NCBI GenBank assembly: GCA_018662225.1
Contig: JABJGO010000049.1
Location: 1 to 64,000, forward strand
Origin: Rhodospirillales bacterium
Lineage (GTDB): Bacteria > Pseudomonadota > Alphaproteobacteria > Rhodospirillales > Casp-alpha2
DNA length: 64,000 nt
Direction: 5' to 3'
Both the position numbers and the translations under genes were made by a program. The notes beneath the pieces are model-generated. The model made no database searches, was not told the origin of the DNA, and saw nothing but the letters and a program-made list of their open reading frames with translations. This document shows, in pieces, positions 56,655 through 64,000 of the stretch; position 1 is the stretch's first letter; each line of letters begins with the position of its first letter.

Positions 56655-57154
56655 GGTGTCTCCGACGTGCTATCACTATTGTCATTGTCCGACTTCGCGA
56701 ACAGGGAATCAAGGACCAGTATTATAGCGCCCACCGTAATCCCTGAATCCGCCACATTAAAGGCAGGCCAGTGGTATCCTGCCACGTGGATATCTATAAA
56801 ATCGTAAACCGCACCATACAGGAGCCGGTCCACCACATTTCCCAGTGCACCACCAATTATCATACCGATGGCCGCAGCCTGATGGCATTTTTCAACCTGC
56901 CACAGCCACCGCACCAAAAATCCGACGATGACAAGCGCAATCAGGGACAAAATCCAGCTCGCATAAGGCGAATCCGAGCCGAACAGGCCGAAACTAACGC
57001 CTCGATTCCAGGCGACAACCAGATTGAAAAAAGGTGTTAGCGAGATGACCTGTGGCGGGTTCATCACGTGCTCCATCATCCACCACTTGGATGCCTGATC
57101 GCCGATCAGGATACCCAATGCCAACAACAGGCCTTTGTGGGACAGTTTCATCAC
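56651..57154 (-). CDS. lspA: Prolipoprotein signal peptidase
   Basis: A 167-residue inner-membrane aspartic protease (four membrane segments) that cleaves lipoprotein signal peptides. The two catalytic Asp lie in GALGNVVDRLLYG and FNVADSGITVG. LGILIGDQASKWWM and WNRGVSFGLF are family motifs. It follows ileS by six bases in the conserved order ribF-ileS-lspA. Confidence 0.95.
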   Translation of the reverse strand: MMKLSHKGLLLALGILIGDQASKWWMMEHVMNPPQVISLTPFFNLVVAWNRGVSFGLFGSDSPYASWILSLIALVIVGFLVRWLWQVEKCHQAAAIGMIIGGALGNVVDRLLYGAVYDFIDIHVAGYHWPAFNVADSGITVGAIILVLDSLFAKSDNDNSDSTSETP

Positions 57155-57160
57155 GTGCTG

Positions 57161-59998
57161 TTAGTCCGTTTTCTTTTCCGGGATATCCATATCCCGAACT
57201 GTATCGGCGCAGCGCCCACAGACCAGCGGGTTTTTCGCATCAACGCCCACATCTGGCAGAATTTTCCAGCAACGGCCGCATTTCTCACCTGATGCCAGTT
57301 CCGGCACCACGACAATACCGGGGATGTCTTCCATTCGGAAACCACTGGGTGGTGCATCACCATCTGCAAACGAGGCAGCAGATGTGATGAACAGGTCGGC
57401 TACCTCTGTGGCGGACAGATCGGCGATGGCATCGCGGTAAACCTGATCCGCATAGATCGTCGGTGCTGCTTGCAGACTGGACCCGATGCGTTTTTCAGCC
57501 CGCTCTACTTCCAGCGCGCCGGTGACAACCCGGCGTAACTGGCGAATGGTTTGCCATTTTTCGTTCAGGGCATCATCACGCCACTCATCCGGGATGTCAT
57601 GGAATGTACCCAGGTGGATGCTGTCGGCGTCTTCCCCATAACGGGCAGCCCAGGCTTCTTCTGCGGTGAAGCAGATGAAGGGCGCAAACCACTTGGTCAG
57701 ACAATCGAACAGGGTGTCGAGCACGGTGCGGACAGCGCGCCGTTGGGTGGAATCGGCGGCGTTGCAATACAGGCTGTCTTTACGGATATCCAGATAGAAG
57801 GCGGATAGCTCAACGGCACAGAAGTTATGCAGTTGGGAAAACAGCGAATGGAATTCAAATGCATCACACGACTCGCGCACCATCTTATCCATTTCCCACA
57901 GCCGGTGCAGAGCCCACCGATCAAGTTCTGGCATATCGGCCACGGGCAGCTTTTCGGCCTCGCTAAAGTCCGTCAGGTTCCCCAGCAAATACCGCAAGGT
58001 GTTGCGCAGGCGGCGATAGATATCGGCGTGGTGTTTCAGAATTTCTGGGCCAATGCGCAAGTCATCGGAATAATCCGATCCCACCACCCACAGGCGTAGA
58101 ATATCCGCGCCGTGCTGGTCGATCACTTCCTGTGGCGACACGATATTGCCAAGGGACTTGGACATCTTCTGGCCGTCTTCGGCCATAACAAACCCATGAG
58201 TCAGAACCGCATCATAAGGCGCCCGACCACGGGTGCCGCAGGATTCCAACAATGATGAGTGGAACCAGCCGCGGTGCTGATCGGTGCCTTCAAGATACAG
58301 CGATGCAGGCGATTGCAAGTCCTCACGGGCTTCCAGCACAAAGCTGTGGGTGGAGCCTGAATCAAACCACACATCAAGAATGTCGGTGACTTGCTCATAG
58401 TCGTCCACATTGTGGTCATCGCCTAAGAAACGCGCAGGATCAGATACGAACCAGGCATCTGCACCTTCGACCTCAATGGCTTCAGCAACCCGGTCGATAA
58501 CGGCCTGATCGCGCAGCGGCTCGCCGGTTTGTTTGGAAACGAATACGGCAATAGGCACGCCCCAGGCGCGTTGGCGTGATACACACCAATCCGGGCGATC
58601 CTGAATCATGCCGCGCAGTCGGGTCCGGCCGCTTTCCGGCACAAACCGGGTCTCGTCGATGGCCTTCAGGGCCACTTCACGCAGGTTGTTGGTCTCCATG
58701 GATATAAACCACTGCGACGTATTGCGGAAAATTAACGGGGCTTTGGAGCGCCAGCTATGGGGATAGCGGTGAACCAACTTGTCCGTGGCAACCAATCCAC
58801 CGGCATCTTTCAGCGTCTGGACAACCTCGTCATTGCATTTATAGACGTGCTTGCCCGCAAACAACGGTACATGCGCGTAGAAGCAGCCGTCTTCGCCCAC
58901 GGTTTGTGGTGCTTCGATACCGTTTTCCAATCCGAGATACCAATCATCCGGGCCATGTCCGGGGGCAACGTGCACGATGCCGGTACCGTCTTCGGTGGTG
59001 GCGAATTCAGCACTTAGTACAGGAACCTCATAATCGAAGCCCTGTCCATTGAGCGGGTGTGCACACTTGGTGCCCACAATGCCTTCCCCTTTCAGGGTCG
59101 CGGATGTCGTATATGTCTCGATCTTCGCGGCGGCGCAGAAATCTTCCAGCAGCAGCGTGGCGATGACCATCTTTTCGCCGACTTTCGCCAACGAGCCTTC
59201 GGCCACGGCGGTGATCTCAATAACGCTGTAATCGATTTCCGGCCCAACGGCTACGGCTCGGTTGCCCGGCATGGTCCACGGTGTGGTGGTCCAGATTACG
59301 ACAGCAGCACCTTCAAGTTCCGCCCTAGACGCGTCTTTGATCGGGAACCGCACGTGAATGGTGGTGGATGTGTGATCGTGATATTCGATTTCGGCTTCGG
59401 CCAGCGCGGTTTTTTCAACGGGCGACCACATGACAGGTTTGGCACCCTTGTACAGAGAGCCATTCATCAGGAATTTGCCCAATTCACGCACGATCTGGGC
59501 CTCGGCGGCGTAGGTCATGGTGGAATAGGGATTGTCCCAATCACCAAGCACACCCAGACGCTTGAATTCCTCGCGCTGGATATCCAGCCATTTTTCGGCA
59601 AATTCCCGGCACTCACGGCGAAACTCAACGATTGGCACCTCGTCCTTGTCTTTGCCTTTTTTCCGGTACTGTTCCTCGATCTTCCATTCAATGGGCAGAC
59701 CATGACAGTCCCAGCCGGGCACATAAACGGAATCGCGCCCCATCATCTGCTGCGACCGGCTGATCACGTCTTTCAGGATCTTGTTCAAGGCATGACCAAT
59801 GTGCAAGTGGCCGTTGGCGTAGGGTGGGCCATCATGCAGGATGAATGGCTCACGGCCCTTGCTCATGGCACGTTGGCGGTGGTACAGGTCATCGGCTTCC
59901 CACTTGGCCAGAACATTGGGCTCGCGCACCGGCAGGCCGGCTTTCATGGGGAAGTCGGTTTTGGGCAAAAGTATCGTCGATTTATAGTCAGCGCTCAT
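57161..59998 (-). CDS. ileS: Isoleucyl-tRNA synthetase
   Basis: A 945-residue class I synthetase. The HIGH signature appears in PPYANGHLHIGHALNK and KMSKS in GQKMSKSLGNIVSPQ. The editing domain (CP1) shows VIWTTTPWTMPGNRAV. A C-terminal zinc finger (CGRCWKILPDV and CGRC) marks the bacterial type. A 325-residue open frame on the opposite strand (59057-60034) is a shadow. A 232-base gap separates it from ribF; it contains no gene or T-box-like element that I can see. Confidence 0.97.
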   Translation of the reverse strand: MSADYKSTILLPKTDFPMKAGLPVREPNVLAKWEADDLYHRQRAMSKGREPFILHDGPPYANGHLHIGHALNKILKDVISRSQQMMGRDSVYVPGWDCHGLPIEWKIEEQYRKKGKDKDEVPIVEFRRECREFAEKWLDIQREEFKRLGVLGDWDNPYSTMTYAAEAQIVRELGKFLMNGSLYKGAKPVMWSPVEKTALAEAEIEYHDHTSTTIHVRFPIKDASRAELEGAAVVIWTTTPWTMPGNRAVAVGPEIDYSVIEITAVAEGSLAKVGEKMVIATLLLEDFCAAAKIETYTTSATLKGEGIVGTKCAHPLNGQGFDYEVPVLSAEFATTEDGTGIVHVAPGHGPDDWYLGLENGIEAPQTVGEDGCFYAHVPLFAGKHVYKCNDEVVQTLKDAGGLVATDKLVHRYPHSWRSKAPLIFRNTSQWFISMETNNLREVALKAIDETRFVPESGRTRLRGMIQDRPDWCVSRQRAWGVPIAVFVSKQTGEPLRDQAVIDRVAEAIEVEGADAWFVSDPARFLGDDHNVDDYEQVTDILDVWFDSGSTHSFVLEAREDLQSPASLYLEGTDQHRGWFHSSLLESCGTRGRAPYDAVLTHGFVMAEDGQKMSKSLGNIVSPQEVIDQHGADILRLWVVGSDYSDDLRIGPEILKHHADIYRRLRNTLRYLLGNLTDFSEAEKLPVADMPELDRWALHRLWEMDKMVRESCDAFEFHSLFSQLHNFCAVELSAFYLDIRKDSLYCNAADSTQRRAVRTVLDTLFDCLTKWFAPFICFTAEEAWAARYGEDADSIHLGTFHDIPDEWRDDALNEKWQTIRQLRRVVTGALEVERAEKRIGSSLQAAPTIYADQVYRDAIADLSATEVADLFITSAASFADGDAPPSGFRMEDIPGIVVVPELASGEKCGRCWKILPDVGVDAKNPLVCGRCADTVRDMDIPEKKTD

Positions 59999-60230
59999 GG
60001 CTTGATTATCATCCGTAAAAAAAATCGGGAATAAGGAATTCGGTTTGAAAAATCGTTTTTTAACCCGCGCTGAACCGCATCGCGGCCCTGAAAGGCGCGG
60101 GTCACATAATTCGTGAAATTATGCCGATATTTGGCGCTCTTTCAGCGCGTATGGAAAAACTGATTTTCATGGCGCGGATAATATCCTTAGCACCCCTGTT
60201 TCCGCAAGACACACGGCGCACAATTCGCAA
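59999..60230. promoter_or_regulatory. ileS upstream region
   Basis: The 232 bases between ribF and ileS hold no gene. A run of A/T (TTTTTTTACGG on the minus strand) and the small hairpin GCGCT-CTTTC-AGCGC near 60136-60150 occur, but no strong terminator is visible. The ileS promoter probably lies here. Confidence 0.4.
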
Positions 60231-61166
60231 TTATTTCAATATGTCCCGCGCCTGGTCACAGTCCTTGGCGATCTGACTTTTCAGCGCATCCAGTCCGTCC
60301 AGCATCAGTTCCGGGCGAAGATATTCCACTAACTGCACCCGCAAGTGGCGATCATACAGGTCTTCGGCAAAATCAAAGATATACACTTCCAGAACAGACT
60401 CAGGCGTCTCGAACATGGGCCGAATGCCAAGATTGGCCACACCATCCAGCCAGACCGGCTCGTCACCCGTATCAATGGCGGCCCTGATCGCGTACACGCC
60501 ACGCGCGGGCTCCATGTAATCTTCTAAATGCACATTGGCCGTGGGGAATCCGATAGTGCGCCCGCGTTTATCGCCGTGGCTGACGCGGCCGGAAATCTCG
60601 AACGGCCGGTCCAGCAGGCGCGCCGCTGATCTGGGGTCGCCCGCCGCCAAATATTCGCGCACCCGTGTGGATGAATAGGGCTTGCCGGTGGAATCGTCGA
60701 TGGCACCCACGGCAGTCATGCCGAACCCGGCTTCCATCCCCATGTGCAACAGCAGTTCGCAATTTCCTGCGGCACCTTTGCCGAAGCTGAAATCATAGCC
60801 GCACACCACGTGATAAACGCCCAGGTTATCCACCAGAACATGCTGAATGAACTGTTCGGCGGCCATGGTTGCCAGGTCTTCGTCGAACCGCAGAACCACC
60901 ATGAAATCCACGTCCAGCGTGCCCACCGCATGGGATTTAGCGCGCAGCGGCGTAATGCGGAATGATGGTTGGCCCGGCTTGAAATACATGCGTGGGTGAG
61001 GCTCGAACGTCATCACGCCCCACGGCACGTTATTGGCCGCCGCAATACGCCCGGCTTCCTGAATAACGCCCTGATGGCCCAAATGAACCCCGTCGAAGTT
61101 ACCAACGGCAATCACCGCCTGCCGGTAGTCTTCGGGCAATCCTTCGTAGTGTCGAAATATCCTCAT
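60231..61166 (-). CDS. ribF: Bifunctional riboflavin kinase / FAD synthetase
   Basis: A 311-residue enzyme that makes FMN and FAD. The adenylyltransferase domain has AVGNFDGVHLGHQGVI and the pattern HPRMYF; the kinase domain has the PTAN motif in TIGFPTANVHLEDY and GVYAIRAAID. It is the first gene of the ribF-ileS-lspA group on this strand, followed by a 232-base gap. Confidence 0.95.
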   Translation of the reverse strand: MRIFRHYEGLPEDYRQAVIAVGNFDGVHLGHQGVIQEAGRIAAANNVPWGVMTFEPHPRMYFKPGQPSFRITPLRAKSHAVGTLDVDFMVVLRFDEDLATMAAEQFIQHVLVDNLGVYHVVCGYDFSFGKGAAGNCELLLHMGMEAGFGMTAVGAIDDSTGKPYSSTRVREYLAAGDPRSAARLLDRPFEISGRVSHGDKRGRTIGFPTANVHLEDYMEPARGVYAIRAAIDTGDEPVWLDGVANLGIRPMFETPESVLEVYIFDFAEDLYDRHLRVQLVEYLRPELMLDGLDALKSQIAKDCDQARDILK

Positions 61167-61267
61167 TGTGTTGAGACAGTGTCAACGCGGGGCTCTTGGG
61201 TCAAGTGCGGAAAATGGCATTGATTTGGGGTCGACGGCATAAAATATCCATTATAAGCATTAATTCC

Positions 61268-61381
61268 TTGACAATGATGTGAGTTTGTGCTTGAGTATCC
61301 TAAGCGCACGGCACCGATGTGCCTGATTTCTAACGTCACACACATAACCGCTGCTCCTTGGTTGGAGGCAGCGGTTTTTTT
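61268..61381 (+). ncRNA. Candidate small RNA (promoter plus intrinsic terminator)
   Basis: TTGACA (61268-61273) is followed after 17 bases by TTGAGT preceded by TG at minus-one position (extended -10 type). A transcript from about 61303 would contain the hairpin GGCAC-CGAT-GTGCC and end in an intrinsic terminator: AACCGCTGC-TCC pairs with GGA-GGCAGCGGTT (61346-61376, one bulge) and TTTTTTT (61375-61381). Length would be about 80 bases. It could be an independent sRNA or an attenuator before the 61414 gene. The -10 match is weak. Confidence 0.5.
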
Positions 61382-61413
61382 GTCTCACCAGCATTCAGAA
61401 AAGGATTTTTCTC

Positions 61414-62880
61414 ATGGCCGCTATCGCTCCTGTAGCAGCACCAAACATTCTCTCCAGCGCACCCGCTGACGTATCATCTGTTCAACGGGTTGCATTCGAT
61501 GCCGGGTTATATACGGACAAGATCGATGGTGTGTACGGCCTGAAAACCAGCAATGCCATTCAGTCTGCACAGCGACAATTGGGTGTAAGAAGCGATGGCT
61601 TGATCAATCCAGGTGGGGCGACCCTTTCGGCCTTTCAACAGCAAGGCGCGTCGAGCCGCTCGCTCCTGGAGAACCGCCCTTCACCACACGGTACCGCCCA
61701 GCGTGATAGCCTGTTACCAAATGAACCGGATAATGCACCCAAGATCAAAACCACAAAGCAACAGGTGGCAAAGGTCAATCGCATGCATAGGGCCAAAGCA
61801 GAAGTGGAAAAGCTGGTAAAGCCTCAAACACGATCACATGCTGAGGACATTAGTGAGATTACAGGAAGAGCAAACAGGCCATTGCCTGAGCTAAGTAATG
61901 CGGCGACCTCCTCCAACCGACGAACTGCGGAGCATCTTCGTAAGATTGCCGGTACAGGTGATCTGTCAACGTTTACAGCCGGCGCCATTGCCAATGGCGA
62001 TGACAAAGCCATAGCCGAAGTCTCTGACCTTATCGAACAGGTTCACGCCAACAACCCATCTCAGGCCAAGGAGTTGTTTGAGAGCACCGTAGCGAAGCTG
62101 CCTGCTAAAAAAGCTGAGGCGTTGAAGGGTACGCTTAGTGCTGGTTCCGATGCCAGTCGGCACCCGTCAACACACGAAACTACATCTGATACCAACGGTA
62201 CCGATACAATTGCGCCAGCATGGCGAGGCCGTCTCGACAAATTGGAAGCTCTGGCGAATGATCCTTATGCCAACAAGGACAAACGGGCTCAGGCCCAAAG
62301 CGAATATGACTCAAGTTTTATCACCAAGGGGCCAGATCGCATTGATGCCATCGTTAACGACAAACCGGGGTTATTTAAAATCCGCACTAACCCTGATGCT
62401 ACAAGTGAGAAGACATGGTACGAATCATCAGGCTTGGGTTGGGATGCGGTTGAAAAGCACAATAAGACAATTGAACAAGCAGCCATAAAACACGGGGTGG
62501 ATCCAGACCTCATTCGGGCCGTCATGTGGGCAGAGAATGCGCGTGGGCACAAAGGAGGGCTCAACGATTTAGCAGATATAACTGGCCTGTCAAATTCCAG
62601 TATGCCGATGAATATGAACAAGGAAACCGGTGCTCGGCTTACTGGTAAGAAACCGGAAGATATGAACGATGCGCAAGCCAATATTGATGCTAGCGCCAAA
62701 TTTCTGAAAGGGCTCACAGAGCGGGTTGCTGGCCCAAAAGATGCTGCCAAGGTAGGGACTGTATGGAACAGTACGTCGAAGGAAAAGACTTCCGACTTCG
62801 GTGAATATGTTGGACGTCTTCATAGGGAAAAACCATGGATAAAACAAAAACCCGATGCGTTTCCACATCTCTATCCATAA
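61414..62880 (+). CDS. Peptidoglycan-binding / lytic-transglycosylase-like protein
   Basis: A 488-residue protein. Residues 20-70 form a peptidoglycan-binding repeat (VQRVAFDAGLYTDKIDGVYG, then LKTSNAIQSAQRQLGV). A long polar middle region follows. The C-terminal part reads AIKHGVDPDLIRAVMWAENA, and this GVDPDLIRA-x-x-x-E pattern, with a Glu, is the signature of SLT/goose-lysozyme-like lytic transglycosylases. No signal peptide is present, so export or a phage/type-III route would be needed. AAGGA is eight bases upstream of the ATG. It is preceded by the candidate sRNA terminator. Confidence 0.6.
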   Translation: MAAIAPVAAPNILSSAPADVSSVQRVAFDAGLYTDKIDGVYGLKTSNAIQSAQRQLGVRSDGLINPGGATLSAFQQQGASSRSLLENRPSPHGTAQRDSLLPNEPDNAPKIKTTKQQVAKVNRMHRAKAEVEKLVKPQTRSHAEDISEITGRANRPLPELSNAATSSNRRTAEHLRKIAGTGDLSTFTAGAIANGDDKAIAEVSDLIEQVHANNPSQAKELFESTVAKLPAKKAEALKGTLSAGSDASRHPSTHETTSDTNGTDTIAPAWRGRLDKLEALANDPYANKDKRAQAQSEYDSSFITKGPDRIDAIVNDKPGLFKIRTNPDATSEKTWYESSGLGWDAVEKHNKTIEQAAIKHGVDPDLIRAVMWAENARGHKGGLNDLADITGLSNSSMPMNMNKETGARLTGKKPEDMNDAQANIDASAKFLKGLTERVAGPKDAAKVGTVWNSTSKEKTSDFGEYVGRLHREKPWIKQKPDAFPHLYP

Positions 62881-63050
62881 CAGAAGCTAATATCGATGAT
62901 AGGTGGCGCGTGAATTTGCTCGCCGCCTATCAATCTGAGATACTCGTAACTACTGCGTTATGATGCCCTGAAAGAACGTCTGCAAAAACAGCGCCAGGGT
63001 TTTTGTTGGAGAAACAATCGGATAACCACATCCATTGGAAAATATAGGAA
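62881..63050. other. Intergenic region
   Basis: No gene, terminator hairpin with T-tract or repeat is evident in these 170 bases. The region precedes a small membrane-protein gene and probably contains its promoter (AATATAGG around 63041-63048). Confidence 0.3.
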
Positions 63051-63377
63051 ATGGCAATGAGAATTACGCGCGCATTCCAAAAACCCATTGTACGAATTGT
63101 CATTCTTGGTTTTGCATTTAGCGCAATGATTTGCATTTGGCTTCTTATAACAACGGAAGGTGTAGAGCCAAAGGGATTTTGTCGATTCGTAACGGGTGAT
63201 TCTGGTCAGCTACCACTTAATCCGTATCCAGATGAGGCCGAGGAGTATTCTTGTCAAGTAACCTGGAATGAAGATTCCATTGGCGAGATATTGTACTACG
63301 CATTCTTGTTCATAATTGCTGTCAATGTATTCCGTTTTGCTCGAGCCCTATGGCGTGGCATTCTTCGCGACCCATAA
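63051..63377 (+). CDS. Small membrane protein of unknown function
   Basis: A 108-residue protein with two hydrophobic segments (about 14-34, VRIVILGFAFSAMICIWLLI; about 81-98, LYYAFLFIIAVNVFRFA) separated by a polar loop containing two Cys (GFCRFV, YSCQV), which may form a disulfide on the outer face. I do not recognise it. The start and the coding nature are less certain than for other genes because no motif supports it; an AGGAAATG sequence precedes the ATG. Confidence 0.5.
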   Translation: MAMRITRAFQKPIVRIVILGFAFSAMICIWLLITTEGVEPKGFCRFVTGDSGQLPLNPYPDEAEEYSCQVTWNEDSIGEILYYAFLFIIAVNVFRFARALWRGILRDP

Positions 63378-63413
63378 CAACTTTCCGGTTAAACAAACCT
63401 AAACCCAGAATAA

Positions 63414-63518
63414 GGGAACAGTTACCGATTTGTCTGTTAAAAGCCGGAAGCTCAACTAGGCCGTTTGCTCACCCGAAGAGACCCGGGCCAAATCCGAAAT
63501 AGTTCGGTAACTGTCCCC
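63414..63518. repeat. REP/BIME-like element with 15-bp inverted ends
   Basis: GGGAACAGTTACCGA (63414-63428) is the reverse complement of TCGGTAACTGTCCCC (63504-63518) except for one base. The core between is 75 bases. Palindromic elements with a GACAGTTACCGA-type end flank REP-associated tyrosine transposases (IS200-like) in many proteobacteria, as far as I recall. No transposase is encoded here, so this would be a solo non-autonomous copy. Confidence 0.6.
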
Positions 63519-63569
63519 GGAGAATTGTAAATTGAATATACCGCATACCTTGATCTGTGTGATTGCTTA

Positions 63570-63992
63570 TCAGCTATCTGTAAATCGAAGGATGCCAGCG
63601 ATCAACGGGCCTTTTGAAGCATCTGATGGGTGATTAATACCGTCGTTAACCACAACTTCTGCAAAATCAAAAGGGCTTACCCCTTCTAGGCAGGCAACGT
63701 TTATGCCAAACTGATTGGGGTTCGATCTGCGTTGGTGATGGGTGTATATGCCGCAAATTGAACAAAAAAAGTGTTTTGCAGTCTTGGTATTAAACTCATA
63801 GAGCGTTAAAAGTTCTTCACCTTTGACAAATTCAATGCCATCCAGCTCCACAGAAGCAGCCACTGCACCACGCATACTACAATAGGAGCATGAACATCGC
63901 CGAATCGTGTTGAACTCGTCCGTCAGGCGAACCTTGAATTCGACTGCCCCGCAGTGGCAGGTGGCACGATGTTGCTTTGATGGGTGGCTCAC
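63570..63992 (-). CDS. GFA-family (CENP-V) zinc protein
   Basis: A 140-residue protein of the glutathione-dependent formaldehyde-activating (Gfa) fold. Zinc-binding Cys occur in ATCHCGAVEFKV, RCSCSYCSMRG and FFCSICGIYTHH. Most members are of unknown activity; the name derives from Paracoccus Gfa, which was linked to S-hydroxymethylglutathione formation. The start codon is GTG at 63992, with only eight bases of window beyond it, so the ribosome binding site cannot be checked and a longer N-terminus is possible. Confidence 0.85.
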   Translation of the reverse strand: MSHPSKQHRATCHCGAVEFKVRLTDEFNTIRRCSCSYCSMRGAVAASVELDGIEFVKGEELLTLYEFNTKTAKHFFCSICGIYTHHQRRSNPNQFGINVACLEGVSPFDFAEVVVNDGINHPSDASKGPLIAGILRFTDS

Positions 63993-64000
63993 CGAACACT

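Noticed and set aside
59057-60034. 325-residue open frame opposite ileS
   Set aside because: It lies entirely antisense to the synthetase apart from a short end, has unbalanced composition (many Phe, Gly, Arg, His) and no motif.
59999-60230. T-box riboswitch before ileS
   Set aside because: T-boxes belong mainly to Firmicutes, and no T-box consensus or specifier stem could be drawn here.
1-64000. CRISPR array
   Set aside because: No regularly spaced direct repeat of about 25-37 bases was seen on either strand.
1-64000. rRNA operon
   Set aside because: No 16S, 23S or 5S conserved segments were seen.

Overview
The window is a stretch of alphaproteobacterial chromosome, probably from the Rhodospirillales or a related marine or soil lineage. 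The signs are a GcrA cell-cycle regulator, a class I lysyl-tRNA synthetase, the plant/alphaproteobacterial type of glutamate-cysteine ligase, a DUF3035 (BamF) lipoprotein, a DUF1244 protein and the gene order ribF-ileS-lspA-bamF-M16-M16. Base composition looks moderate (mid-50s % GC by eye, not computed), with AT-rich patches before nhaR, nhaA, hipB and the 1166-residue oxidoreductase. All family assignments come from reading motifs; no database search was run.

Layout. 1-341: end of an IS30-type transposase and a 45-bp 3' fragment of a tRNA-Arg(CCG) gene, which I read as the distal end of a tRNA-integrated element lying to the left. 376-9447: housekeeping and stress genes (SixA-like phosphatase, tRNA-Arg(CCT), carbonic anhydrase, universal stress protein, Bax-inhibitor-like protein, nhaR/nhaA with a structured leader, PagL, proline iminopeptidase, Nudix hydrolase, gcrA). 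9752-11908: methylmalonyl-CoA mutase. 11880-19722: a partial T7-like (podovirus) head module (capsid, peptidoglycan-binding protein, scaffold, Bbp19-like, portal and two unknown phage-type genes). It is interrupted by two oppositely oriented genes: a membrane-free chemoreceptor-like protein and a fusion of an ODP-type metallo-beta-lactamase fold, a globin and a truncated haemoglobin. That pair is the most unusual content of the window and suggests an O2/NO-responsive chemotaxis-like signalling unit.

19840-30493: S24 repressor, class IV aminotransferase, lysK, ubiD, a GAF/HD-GYP protein with a small coupled gene, ubiA, rsmE, gshA. 30569-32269: a HipBA toxin-antitoxin pair with its inverted-repeat operator. 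32309-39413: tldD, rhodanese, a very large flavin/Fe-S oxidoreductase, pmbA. 39446-43904: envelope lipid operon (MsbA-like exporter, DUF374 acyltransferase, lpxK, LpxL-like acyltransferase). 43922-53237: LytM peptidase, xseA, purD, DUF1244, tadA, rluB, rsmD, a 29-bp inverted repeat, mutL, pgi. 53305-61166: two M16 peptidases, bamF, lspA, ileS, ribF. 61268-63992: a candidate small RNA, a lytic-transglycosylase-like gene, a small membrane protein, a REP-like palindromic element and a GFA-family gene.

Functional themes are outer-envelope building (lpxK, LpxL, MsbA, PagL, BamF, LspA, LytM), ubiquinone synthesis (ubiA, ubiD), thiol and redox homeostasis (gshA, rhodanese, oxidoreductase), translation (lysK, ileS, tadA, rluB, rsmD, rsmE, tRNA-Arg), DNA repair (mutL, xseA), ion homeostasis (nhaR/nhaA), and accessory phage, toxin and oxygen-sensing genes.
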